From: Ornithinibacillus sp047228935
Lineage (GTDB): Bacteria; Bacillota; Bacilli; Bacillales; Amphibacillaceae
Length of the DNA: 64,000 nt
NCBI RefSeq assembly: GCF_047228935.1
Contig: NZ_JBFEGG010000001.1
Coordinates: 186,001-250,000 of the forward strand
Direction: 5' to 3'
This document shows, in pieces, positions 34,390 to 41,617 of the stretch (positions within the stretch are counted from its first letter, which is position 1; every line of letters starts with the position of its first letter). A program made the position numbers and the translations under genes. The notes under the pieces are model-generated. The model had not been told where the DNA came from. It did not search any database and was given only the letters and a program-made list of their open reading frames with translations.

Positions 34390-34989
34390 ATGTTTAATAC
34401 AAAAAAATTTTACAGAAGCATTTTGATATTGGCTGGACTATATGTGATTGTAATGTTTCTAATTACTTGGTACTATCCGTTCTCTTCCTTCAGTCTTTAT
34501 AAAAGTTATACTTACAAACCAGATCCTATCATGGTACAAGGATATGTTAGAGAGTTAAATGATTTTAAAAGTACATATGAAAAGGACTATGAGAATATGA
34601 GTACTGAAACTCCAATGAATTATACGGTTAATCAGACACAAACCATACTCCACTTGTTTGAACAAGATTGGATTGTTAGTGGAAAACCAGTCAACTTTAC
34701 GAAAACTGATTTAGATAATAGTTTGAATCAAGTGATAAATGTTAGAAATTCTTTATTCAATCTATTTGAAAGAGAAAATTATACATATGAACAAAGGCAG
34801 TATCTAGTTGGTAGCATTGAAAGTTTACTTCATTTAGAGGATTCGATTAGGAAGATTCAGATGGGCAATTTGGAATCTAGAAAAACGGTACAAACTCAAT
34901 TCCATAATCTTCATGGAAGTTTTATGGCTAGCTTTATGATGTTTGAATCTTTTTATGAATTAACAATTAAAGAAAGTCTTGAGCCTTAA
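34390..34989 (+). CDS. Membrane-anchored protein of unknown function
   Basis: 199 residues. One helix at about 9-29 anchors a 165-residue domain that is probably extracytoplasmic: it has several N-x-S/T-like polar stretches, no cysteines and a mostly helical pattern. No enzyme motif is visible. It follows a small membrane protein by 3 bp and its stop codon sits inside the stem-loop of a probable terminator. I do not recognise a family. Confidence 0.6.
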   Translation: MFNTKKFYRSILILAGLYVIVMFLITWYYPFSSFSLYKSYTYKPDPIMVQGYVRELNDFKSTYEKDYENMSTETPMNYTVNQTQTILHLFEQDWIVSGKPVNFTKTDLDNSLNQVINVRNSLFNLFERENYTYEQRQYLVGSIESLLHLEDSIRKIQMGNLESRKTVQTQFHNLHGSFMASFMMFESFYELTIKESLEP

Positions 34990-35003
34990 CTCAAGACTTC
35001 TAT
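34974..35003 (+). terminator. Probable terminator
   Basis: Perfect 10-bp stem AAGTCTTGAG / CTCAAGACTT with a 6-nt loop; the following tract (CTATATT) is only weakly U-rich. Confidence 0.55.
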
Positions 35004-35038
35004 ATTAAAAGGAGAGATGTAGCTAAATAAATTAAGAA

Positions 35039-35143
35039 CTATCTTTTACTAGACGCAGAATAGATTTTAGAGCGGAGCTTATTTACTTTAGCTTGAGCAC
35101 AATTCAATAGATGCTTTAATTGAGATTGTATATCGTTTAACAT
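35039..35143 (-). CDS. Unrecognised 34-residue basic peptide with sequestered ribosome binding site
   Basis: The peptide starts MLNDIQSQLKHLLNCAQAK and ends KIYSASSKR: helical, amphipathic and basic, with a single Cys. GAAAGGAGGTAGAA, 3 nt before the ATG, is a very strong ribosome binding site. The same 14 bases occur inverted 14 nt farther upstream, so the 5' leader folds into a hairpin that hides the site. No longer reading or known family. Real expression is uncertain; the conserved-looking translational control is the main support. Confidence 0.45.
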   Translation of the reverse strand: MLNDIQSQLKHLLNCAQAKVNKLRSKIYSASSKR

Positions 35144-35145
35144 AA

Positions 35146-35187
35146 TTCTACCTCCTTTCTATTAGTAGTTTATGAAAGGAGGTAGAA
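35146..35187 (-). promoter_or_regulatory. Perfect 14-bp hairpin over a Shine-Dalgarno sequence
   Basis: On the minus strand TTCTACCTCCTTTC (35187-35174) pairs with GAAAGGAGGTAGAA (35159-35146) across a 14-nt loop. The 3' arm is the ribosome binding site of the 34-codon frame. The 5' arm carries an anti-Shine-Dalgarno CCTCC. Confidence 0.7.
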
Positions 35188-35248
35188 GTTGCTCGTATGT
35201 TTTCATCATTTCTACTAAAATCAGTAGATAAAATAGGCATCCTACATA

Positions 35249-35797
35249 CTATTCTTTGTCTGGATTTAGCATCTTACCCATAAGGTCAGTCATTTCTTCC
35301 ATTTTCTTCTCATCGCTCAACATCTCTTGCATCATATCCATTGCTGCTTTCTTCATTTCCGGGTCCTTCATCATTTTGGAGAGAATCTCTGAAGAATTGC
35401 CACTTTTTGTTAAGTTTTTCAGGATTTCGGAAAGGTTTTGGTCCTTCGCCAACGTATTCACCACCTTATCAATTGGAATTTTTTTCACAACTTTTTTAGT
35501 TCCATCCAATAGAGACTTCACAATTTTTTTACCTTCTTCGGACTGCAAAACTTTTAGTATTTCTTTTATCCCTTCTAACCATTGTGAATTTACATTACTA
35601 CTCTTCCACTCAGTTTTAAACTGCTCTAAAAGTGGGGTAGCTTTAGAATTTGAGGCTAGATAGTTTTTAGTTTGATAATTGCTGGAACGGATTTGGATTT
35701 GACTAGATTGGGTAGAAGGGGACTGAGGAGTAACACGTTGTTTTTTTGCTTCCCGATATTTACTAGCTGCAGTTCGTCTGGAAGTAGCATTTGCCAT
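35249..35797 (-). CDS. Hypothetical Lys/Ser/Met-rich helical protein
   Basis: 182 residues. The N-terminal 60 residues are basic and rich in Ser, Gln and Thr. The rest is helical with repeated LL...LKK and SEILSKMMKDPEMKKAAMDM-like segments rich in Met near the C-terminus. It has no membrane helix or signal peptide. The composition recalls spore-associated or nucleoid-associated small proteins, but no family was recognised. ATG 35797 has AAGGTGG at 8 nt; a GTG four codons earlier overlaps the site. Confidence 0.6.
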   Translation of the reverse strand: MANATSRRTAASKYREAKKQRVTPQSPSTQSSQIQIRSSNYQTKNYLASNSKATPLLEQFKTEWKSSNVNSQWLEGIKEILKVLQSEEGKKIVKSLLDGTKKVVKKIPIDKVVNTLAKDQNLSEILKNLTKSGNSSEILSKMMKDPEMKKAAMDMMQEMLSDEKKMEEMTDLMGKMLNPDKE

Positions 35798-36047
35798 AAT
35801 TGTCACCACCTTTACATATTTCCCTTCATTACAACTTTACGCGAGTAGGAATAACTTGGTAAGTGTGTCAGTCTATTAGAGGAAGAAAATATATGCTTGC
35901 CTACTAGAAATAGCTTAAATAGGTTGTTGAACCTATTGAATATCACCATTTTTTAATAGAAAGGTGATTTCGTCCAAACTAAAGTTTTTACCTTTCATAA
36001 TTTATTAATGTGAGGCCTCAACAGAAGGTTTTAGGAGGTGGGAGTCG

Positions 36048-36140
36048 ATGATTGCAGCGTTATTGTTACTATTCTTTTGGTTCGTAATCTTTACACCAAT
36101 TATCCTATTAATTGCGGTAGTGTCTGTTTTAGCGCCCTAA
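36048..36140 (+). CDS. 30-residue hydrophobic membrane peptide
   Basis: The peptide starts MIAALLLLFFWFVIFTPIIL and ends with a second Leu/Ile/Val stretch and Ala-Pro. It is almost wholly membrane-inserting with no charged residue. TTTTAGGAGGTGGGA precedes the ATG at good spacing, and a terminator follows within 40 bp. Short hydrophobic peptides like this may be membrane-complex subunits, sporulation micropeptides or type I toxins; no antisense RNA was identified here. Confidence 0.55.
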   Translation: MIAALLLLFFWFVIFTPIILLIAVVSVLAP

Positions 36141-36178
36141 CTGTATGTAACTCCATCCATTAAAATTCTCTTTCTAGT

Positions 36179-36219
36179 AAAAGGTAGTAGTTCATCCTAG
36201 TGATGACTACTACCTTTTT
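36179..36219 (+). terminator. Intrinsic terminator
   Basis: AAAAGGTAGTAG..TCATC / GATGA.CTACTACCTTTT with one bulge, then T5. Confidence 0.85.
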
Positions 36220-36283
36220 ATAGATGCATAAAATCTCTTCTCTTCCCAAAACTAATTACATAGGTAAGAAAGGAGGAATAGCG

Positions 36284-36436
36284 ATGAGTGCAAGACCTAA
36301 AGGGCCGAAGCAACAAGAACAACCGAATCTTCCAAAAGCGCCAGAAATGCCATATGGAGAAGGGTTAGATGGATCGAAAAAGGTGAAAAATCGAAATCAT
36401 TCTAGACAAAAGAATAATCCACATCATGGTTTGTAA
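36284..36436 (+). CDS. sspP: Small acid-soluble spore protein P
   Basis: 50 residues. The C-terminal block LDGSKKVKNRNHSRQKNNPH matches B. subtilis SspP (LSGSKKVKNRNHTRQKHN) almost exactly, and the Pro/Gln-rich N-terminus is also typical. SspP is a minor spore-core protein made late in the forespore under sigma-G. ATG 36284 has AAAGGAGG upstream; a longer frame from 36224 runs through the preceding terminator region and is not needed. No sigma-G promoter could be picked out with confidence. A terminator follows. Confidence 0.88.
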   Translation: MSARPKGPKQQEQPNLPKAPEMPYGEGLDGSKKVKNRNHSRQKNNPHHGL

Positions 36437-36447
36437 TATTATTCAAA

Positions 36448-36471
36448 GGCAGTCGGTGGACTGTCTTTTTT
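36448..36471 (+). terminator. Intrinsic terminator after sspP
   Basis: GGCAGTC GGTG GACTGTC stem followed by T6. Confidence 0.8.
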
Positions 36472-36544
36472 CTTGAAGATTGCTATTAATAATAGGATAA
36501 CCTAATATATACAATATATTGATTTTGTTGTGGGGGGAATTTGA

Positions 36545-37330
36545 GTGGTTGATATTAGCGATAATTGGTTTACGGTTGAAGAAATTGATTCGACTACTTT
36601 TGCCATAAGTGAATATGGTCATTGGGAGAAAGTGCATTCGTTTTTATTAATAGGTACAGAAAGAGCAGCGTTAATTGATACTGGTTTAGGAATTGATAAT
36701 ATAAAACGAATTACTGATCAATTAACGGACTTACCTATTGTAGTCATTACAACCCATGTTCATGCAGACCATATTGGTGGTCATGGGCTTTATGAAACAA
36801 TTATAGTTCATCATTTAGAGGAAGATTGGTTATTGAACGGGATTAAAGGTTTACCTCTTGAGCAAATAAGAAAAGATATCGGCCGTGATATTACGAAGCC
36901 TACACCGCGAGAGTTTGATCCCAATACATATAAACCTTTTACAGGGAAGCCAACAGCACTCGTTTCGGATGGGGATATAATTGATTTAGGAGATCGATTA
37001 ATATCCATTTTCCATACGCCAGGTCACTCGCCAGGACATATTTGTATATTGGATAATGACCGTGAGTATTTATTTACTGGGGACTTGCTGTATACGGATA
37101 CACCAATCTATGCTTTTTATCCAACTACAGAACCTGTGGCTTTAGTTGATTCCTTAGAGCGTATTTCCTTTTTACAAGTGCAACGCGTATTTGGATCGCA
37201 TAACACATTAGGACTTGATCCAAACATATTATTTGAAGTTCAAGACGCAGTATACGAACTTAGGAGAAGAGATGTTGTACGGCATGGCACTGGAATACAT
37301 ACGTTTAAATCAATAAGTATTCAGTTTTAG
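36545..37330 (+). CDS. MBL-fold metallo-hydrolase
   Basis: 261 residues of the metallo-beta-lactamase fold. Zinc ligands are visible: THVHADHIGG (HxHxDH), HTPGHSPGH and FTGDLLYTD, plus GSHNTLG near the C-terminus. The N-terminal LLIGTERAALIDTGLGI is the usual strand leading to the site. Substrate unknown; glyoxalase II-like and quorum-quenching hydrolases share this plan. GTG start with GGGGGG 7 nt upstream. Only 12 bp separate it from the DUF4269 gene, which suggests an operon. Confidence 0.85.
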   Translation: MVDISDNWFTVEEIDSTTFAISEYGHWEKVHSFLLIGTERAALIDTGLGIDNIKRITDQLTDLPIVVITTHVHADHIGGHGLYETIIVHHLEEDWLLNGIKGLPLEQIRKDIGRDITKPTPREFDPNTYKPFTGKPTALVSDGDIIDLGDRLISIFHTPGHSPGHICILDNDREYLFTGDLLYTDTPIYAFYPTTEPVALVDSLERISFLQVQRVFGSHNTLGLDPNILFEVQDAVYELRRRDVVRHGTGIHTFKSISIQF

Positions 37331-37342
37331 GAGGAAAGCCAG

Positions 37343-37903
37343 TTGTTTGATTCAATAGAAGTGTTAAAGAACGGGTCGGTAAAACAACAGAAGGCATATG
37401 AAGCAATTTCAAGGTTGAATATATTAAAGGATTTGGCAGGGTATAATCCACTTTTGTGCGGGACGATACCGTTAGGAATAGATGTAGAACAGTCAGATTT
37501 GGATATTATTTTCGAAGTATATGATTTTGAGCAGTTTCAAGAGCTTATTTTTAGTCTTTATCAAGACCTGCCCTCTTTTCGGATGAAAGAAACGGTGATG
37601 AAAGGCAAAAAAGTTCTGAAAGCAAATTTTCGTTACTTAGATTTTGATTTTGAATTGTTTGGTCAGGCAGAATCTACTAGGAAGCAAAATGCTTTTGTAC
37701 ATATGGTCATTGAGTATGAGTTATTGCAACAATACCCTACTATAAAAGAAAAAATAATCCGGTTAAAACATCAAGGCATTAAAACAGAGCCTGCATTTTG
37801 TCAGGTACTTGGAATTGATGGGGACAATCCTTATGAGGATTTAATTGTCTATGGTAAGGAATTAATAGAAACGAAGGGCTACTATGGAGGAAATATTTCC
37901 TAG
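37343..37903 (+). CDS. DUF4269 nucleotidyltransferase-like protein
   Basis: 186 residues. LLCGTIPLGIDVEQSDLDII carries the G-T/S..(x)D.D pattern of the nucleotidyltransferase superfamily, and FRYLDFDFELFGQ may supply the third acidic residue. The remainder fits the DUF4269 family of Bacilli, whose substrate is unknown. TTG start directly after TAGGAGG. It is probably co-transcribed with the MBL hydrolase. The stop codon lies in the 3' arm of its terminator. Confidence 0.78.
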   Translation: MFDSIEVLKNGSVKQQKAYEAISRLNILKDLAGYNPLLCGTIPLGIDVEQSDLDIIFEVYDFEQFQELIFSLYQDLPSFRMKETVMKGKKVLKANFRYLDFDFELFGQAESTRKQNAFVHMVIEYELLQQYPTIKEKIIRLKHQGIKTEPAFCQVLGIDGDNPYEDLIVYGKELIETKGYYGGNIS

Positions 37904-37916
37904 TAGCCCTTTTTTT
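37874..37916 (+). terminator. Intrinsic terminator overlapping the stop codon
   Basis: AAGGGCTACTA / TAGTAGCCCTT with an AT-rich inner palindrome and T7. Confidence 0.9.
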
Positions 37917-38105
37917 AATGATGTCTTTATACACCCAATTACCGATTAAACCAGCTATAATGATACAATCACTCCTATTATCTTCCAACTCACAAGTTTT
38001 TCTAATCTCCGTCTTAGGTCTGAAACTATTTCGAACCATGGGCCGTAGAAGGAGTTAATAAGCTGAAGTAGACTAAAGATAGAAAATACAGAGGGGATGG
38101 AAGAA

Positions 38106-39092
38106 ATGACGCAAGCTATTGTTGAAGTGAAAAACTTAAGAAAGTCTTACAAAAAGCGAAAGACAAAAGAGATAATCACTGCAGTAAATGATATCTCATT
38201 TTCCGTGAATAAAGGAGAGATCCTAGGTTTATTAGGGCCAAATGGTGCAGGGAAAACGACAACGATTAAAATGATTTGCGGCTTAGTTGTTCCCGATAGC
38301 GGTTCCATTACGATTAATGGGATCGATAATCAGAAAAAGAGATTACATGCACAGGAGCATATTAGCGCAGTGTTAGAGGGGAATCGTAATTTATATTGGC
38401 GGTTAACAGTAAGGGAGAATCTGGAATATTTTGCAGGCAATCGTGGAAAGTCTCGTAAGTCTGTTGCGGGTAAGATTGATGAACTTTTGGAGCAGTTTAG
38501 GTTAAAGGATAAAGAAAATGAAATGGTGAACCGTCTATCTCGTGGAATGCAGCAAAAGCTTGCGATTGCCGTTGCGATGCTTGCTGGTAGTGAGGTGATT
38601 TTATTAGATGAACCGACGTTAGGACTTGATATTGAGACTGGTTATGAGGTTCGTGAATTATTGCGAGATATCGTAAGAACTCAAAATAAGACGATCATCA
38701 TTACCTCACATGATATGGATGTTATTCAAGATTTATGTGAACGTACGGTTATTATTAATAGTGGAAAAGTCGTTACAAATGATCGAGTGGAAAATTTAAT
38801 GAAGCTATTTGAAGTACGAGCTTATTCGATTAAGCTTGATGGGCATTTAAGTGAGGAGCAACATGAAATGCTATTAGAAAAATTTCCGCAGCTCATCTAC
38901 ACACCAGATACATATCAATCCAAGTTGGAAGTTGAGTTAACGAATAGTCAGGAAATGTATGACTTATTTGATATTCTGAAGCTAGAACAAATCCCAGTAG
39001 ATACAATTGATCGCAAGACAATTAATTTTGAACAAGTATTTATGAAGATAGTCAAGGGGGAGAACGAATATGCAATTCCTGAACGTGCTTAA
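38106..39092 (+). CDS. ABC-2 type exporter ATP-binding protein
   Basis: 328 residues: one ABC domain with Walker A GPNGAGKTT near 48, LSRGMQQKLAIAVAML signature, Walker B VILLDEPTLGLDIETG and switch His in ITSHDMDV. A C-terminal extension of about 90 residues is typical of multidrug/antibiotic-type exporters. It pairs with the permease whose start overlaps its 3' end by 23 bp. Substrate unknown. GAGGGG is 9 nt before the ATG at 38106; the in-frame ATG at 38097 abuts the site. Confidence 0.87.
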   Translation: MTQAIVEVKNLRKSYKKRKTKEIITAVNDISFSVNKGEILGLLGPNGAGKTTTIKMICGLVVPDSGSITINGIDNQKKRLHAQEHISAVLEGNRNLYWRLTVRENLEYFAGNRGKSRKSVAGKIDELLEQFRLKDKENEMVNRLSRGMQQKLAIAVAMLAGSEVILLDEPTLGLDIETGYEVRELLRDIVRTQNKTIIITSHDMDVIQDLCERTVIINSGKVVTNDRVENLMKLFEVRAYSIKLDGHLSEEQHEMLLEKFPQLIYTPDTYQSKLEVELTNSQEMYDLFDILKLEQIPVDTIDRKTINFEQVFMKIVKGENEYAIPERA

Positions 39093-39843
39093 AGCAAACA
39101 TTCGCAGAGAATATATTTTACTTAAACGTTACCTGCCAAATACAATCGCCATGTTAGTCACGTTTTATGTGCTATTTTTAGGGATGTTCTTTGGTATTAC
39201 ACTAATTGGTGACCCGAGTACACAGGATGCTAATATACAATATGTGATTGTAAACTATATCTTTTGGTTTTTAGCGATGCTAGTCGTTAATGACATTGGT
39301 TGGCAAATTACCAATGAGGCAACACAAGGTACTTTAGAGCAATTAGGAATGTCACCAATGGGGATATGGAAAATCATGTTATCGAGATTGTTTTCCACTA
39401 CATTAGTTGAATTTATCATTATAATTGGATTGTTATATTTAAGTATGTTAACTGCTGGACAGTGGTTGAACGTGGATGTAATTTCAATTTTACCAGTGTT
39501 AATATTAACATTAATTAGCATGTTTGGGCTTGGATTGATTATTGCAGGATTCACGATGATTTTGAAACAAATTCAAGCTTTTCTGCAGATATTGCAATTC
39601 TTATTAGCTGGACTTACGTTTGTTCCGTTATCAGTTGCACCTTTCTTAGCATTTTTCCCATTTGTAAAAGGGATTGATATGGTGCGAGAAATTATGATTA
39701 ATGGGGTAACGATTACCCAGTTTCAGGTCGAAGATATTTTAATTCTTGTATTTAATGCTGTATTTTATTTCGGTATTGGATTATTTATTTTCTTACGATG
39801 CGAGAAGTTTGCGATGCAGAAGGGATTACTTGCTCATTATTAA
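39070..39843 (+). CDS. ABC-2 type exporter permease
   Basis: 257 residues with six membrane helices and no signal peptide. The N-terminus (FLNVLKANIRREYILLKRYL) is the basic cytosolic part usual in ABC-2 permeases. ATQGTLEQLGMSP corresponds to the conserved cytoplasmic loop. It overlaps the ATPase gene and must form the membrane part of the same exporter. The gene ends at a strong terminator that begins only 6 bp after the stop. Confidence 0.85.
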   Translation: MQFLNVLKANIRREYILLKRYLPNTIAMLVTFYVLFLGMFFGITLIGDPSTQDANIQYVIVNYIFWFLAMLVVNDIGWQITNEATQGTLEQLGMSPMGIWKIMLSRLFSTTLVEFIIIIGLLYLSMLTAGQWLNVDVISILPVLILTLISMFGLGLIIAGFTMILKQIQAFLQILQFLLAGLTFVPLSVAPFLAFFPFVKGIDMVREIMINGVTITQFQVEDILILVFNAVFYFGIGLFIFLRCEKFAMQKGLLAHY

Positions 39844-39848
39844 GAGGG

Positions 39849-39885
39849 AATGGTATTGGCTCATGAAGCTGATACCATTTTTTTT
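39849..39885 (+). terminator. Intrinsic terminator after the ABC exporter
   Basis: AATGGTAT / ATACCATT outer stem and GCT / AGC inner stem with T8. The presumed start codon of the next frame (39863) is in its loop. Confidence 0.85.
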
Positions 39886-40153
39886 GAATCTTATTTTAGA
39901 TTTAGTATATGGGAAAGGAGAGAGTCGTCCTGTAACAGGGATTTGTGATCGAACGGGGTCTGTTGATTCAATGAAAGTAGAAGCGGATTTTGATGTGCTA
40001 GGTCAAGGGACTGCACCGGAGGAGGTCATAGACTTTACTGATAAATTAAATAAATCATCTAAGTCTGTTGTGGCTGTTTCTTTGGTTGGCTTTGGGCTTA
40101 TTGTCATTACTAGCATACTCGCAATAAAGTGGATGAGGAAGAAGAATTCGTAA
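39863..40153 (+). CDS. Doubtful small membrane protein gene, possibly a remnant
   Basis: 96 codons: MKLIPFFLNLILDLVYGKGE, a hydrophilic middle (KVEADFDVLGQGTAPEEVID) and one C-terminal helix (about 68-88) followed by KWMRKKNS. The only early ATG falls inside the loop of the ABC exporter terminator, and AGAGGG is too far upstream to serve well. Another ATG at 39971 would give 60 residues with a weak site. The frame also extends upstream into the permease gene in another phase. A genuine short tail-anchored protein or a decayed gene are both possible. Confidence 0.35.
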   Translation: MKLIPFFLNLILDLVYGKGESRPVTGICDRTGSVDSMKVEADFDVLGQGTAPEEVIDFTDKLNKSSKSVVAVSLVGFGLIVITSILAIKWMRKKNS

Positions 40154-40197
40154 GACGAAATTAAACTTTTTTCCTAATAAATAGGTTAGTGTCTGAT

Positions 40198-40225
40198 ACA
40201 AGTACTCCTCACTTGTCATAGGTTA
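40198..40225 (+). promoter_or_regulatory. Possible sigma-K promoter for the coat-protein gene
   Basis: ACA at 40198-40200 and CATAGGTTA at 40217-40225 (fits CATANNNTA) with a 16-bp spacer, about 33 bp before the start codon. Mother-cell expression would suit a coat protein. Confidence 0.5.
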
Positions 40226-40257
40226 ATAGTGTACTATCACAAGAAAGGGGTAATTTA

Positions 40258-40758
40258 ATGAGACACGGACGCAATTGTGGATGTCCAAAATGTGTTGTGC
40301 ATCCTACTAAGCATAATGTAGTTCATCAATGCACTGAAGAAACGATACAACATATTCATCCTTCTCATACGACAGTAGTGAACCATCACCTAATTAAGAA
40401 CCAGCATGTATTCCCACACTCTACTTCTTTTCAAAATAATGTAAATAGTGTAGACCAATATGGAGGTTCATTTAATGTACCTGCTGCTCCAGGAATGGGA
40501 CTTGGCCCAGCAGGCCCAGCACCGGGTCAAGTAGCTGGAGCATTTGATCCGGGAGCAGGATTAGGACCAGGCATGGGGCCAGGAGGTCCAGGAGGCCCAG
40601 GCCAAGTGGCAGGAGCTTTTGAACCAGGCATGGGACCAGGAATGGGAGCTGGACCATGGGGTACACCGACAACATTACCAGGTCAAGTAGCAGGAGCAAT
40701 GTCACCAGGTATGGGACCAGGAGCAGCACATGGATGGGGCAAAAAACCTAAGTGCTAA
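40258..40758 (+). CDS. CotD-like inner spore coat protein with Gly/Pro-rich repeats
   Basis: 166 residues. The first 75 residues resemble CotD: CGCPKCVVHPTKHNVVHQCT, then IHPSHTTVVNHHLIKNQHVF and PHSTSFQNNV, rich in His and Cys. The second half is low-complexity and Gly/Pro/Met-rich, with three PGQVAGA units and several PGMGPG units, ending GWGKKPKC. B. subtilis CotD is much shorter and lacks this tail. The tail may help assemble or cross-link the coat. AAAGGGG precedes the ATG, and a sigma-K-like promoter lies upstream. Confidence 0.8.
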   Translation: MRHGRNCGCPKCVVHPTKHNVVHQCTEETIQHIHPSHTTVVNHHLIKNQHVFPHSTSFQNNVNSVDQYGGSFNVPAAPGMGLGPAGPAPGQVAGAFDPGAGLGPGMGPGGPGGPGQVAGAFEPGMGPGMGAGPWGTPTTLPGQVAGAMSPGMGPGAAHGWGKKPKC

Positions 40759-40774
40759 TAGTAAGTTAACTTGA

Positions 40775-40805
40775 TAATGAGCTGGCAGACACTGCTGGCT
40801 CATTA
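40775..40805 (+). terminator. Stem-loop after the coat-protein gene
   Basis: TAATGAGCTGGCAG ACA CTGCTGGCTCATTA, two G-T pairs, followed by a weak TTAT tract. Confidence 0.65.
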
Positions 40806-40975
40806 TTATATGTAAAGAGTGCGATAACTTGTGCAAGTCATCTGTTATATGTTGTAACGTTGTATATTGGACAAGTTATAACTTTTTCATGCAGAATGGT
40901 CTTAAGAAGTTTACTAGAACAGTTAGAGGGAAGTATGAAAAAATCACCTATGTTTAGTTAAAGGATGTGCAGCAC

Positions 40976-41536
40976 ATGAAAGTACTTACTGTAACAGGAT
41001 ATAAACCGAGAGAAATAAATATTTTTAAAGAAAATGATCCTAAGATCAATATTATAAAAGCAGCACTTAAGAAGCGATTAATTGGTTTTATTGAAGAAGG
41101 ATTAGAATGGATTCTTATCTCGGGTCAGATGGGAGTAGAATTATGGTCTGCAGAGGTAGCATTGGACTTAAAGGAACAGTATGACATTCAAATAGCAATT
41201 ATCCCACCTTTTGAACAACAAGAAGACCGCTGGCCGGAAGATTTAAAATTAAAGTATGAGGAACTAACGATGCTGGCAGACTTTTATCAACCACTATACC
41301 AAGGTGAATATAAGGGGCCATATCAATTCCGAGCAAAGAATAAATGGTTAGTAGAAAAAAGTGATGGCTGTTTACTTTTACTAGATGAAGAGTATCCAGG
41401 TAGTAACAAATTTTTCTATGAAGAAGCTAAAAAAGCGCAAAAAGATTATCCGATTTATTCTATTACACCATCAGACTTAGATGAAATGGTAGAAGAAATG
41501 CGCATGAGTGATCCAAATTATTGGAATAACGAATAG
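40976..41536 (+). CDS. ypsA: YpsA family protein (DUF1273, SLOG fold)
   Basis: 186 residues over the full length of the YpsA family: VTGYKPREINIF, LEWILISGQMGVELWSAEVA (the glycine-rich SLOG loop), IPPFEQQEDRWPE and KSDGCLLLLDEEYPG, then YEEAKK. The fold resembles LOG/TIR-like nucleotide-processing proteins. In B. subtilis and S. aureus YpsA affects cell division, and its biochemical activity is unknown. ATG 40976 lies 8 nt after AAAGGATG; a GTG three codons earlier is less favoured. Monocistronic. Confidence 0.85.
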   Translation: MKVLTVTGYKPREINIFKENDPKINIIKAALKKRLIGFIEEGLEWILISGQMGVELWSAEVALDLKEQYDIQIAIIPPFEQQEDRWPEDLKLKYEELTMLADFYQPLYQGEYKGPYQFRAKNKWLVEKSDGCLLLLDEEYPGSNKFFYEEAKKAQKDYPIYSITPSDLDEMVEEMRMSDPNYWNNE

Positions 41537-41617
41537 ATTTTGCAGGAATCTCCTTTTGAAAAGTCGAATAATAAAACAAGGAAACGTTCTTGCAAAACTA
41601 GTTAGGAGAGCTAATCT

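Noticed and set aside
35256..35663. Plus-strand frame of 135 codons
   Set aside because: It is antisense to the helical protein gene, has no ribosome binding site, and its translation is Ile/Ser/Phe-rich as expected for an antisense shadow.
39746..39862. Upstream extension of the 96-codon frame inside the permease gene
   Set aside because: It overlaps the permease in another phase and shows no site; the permease frame is clearly the real one.
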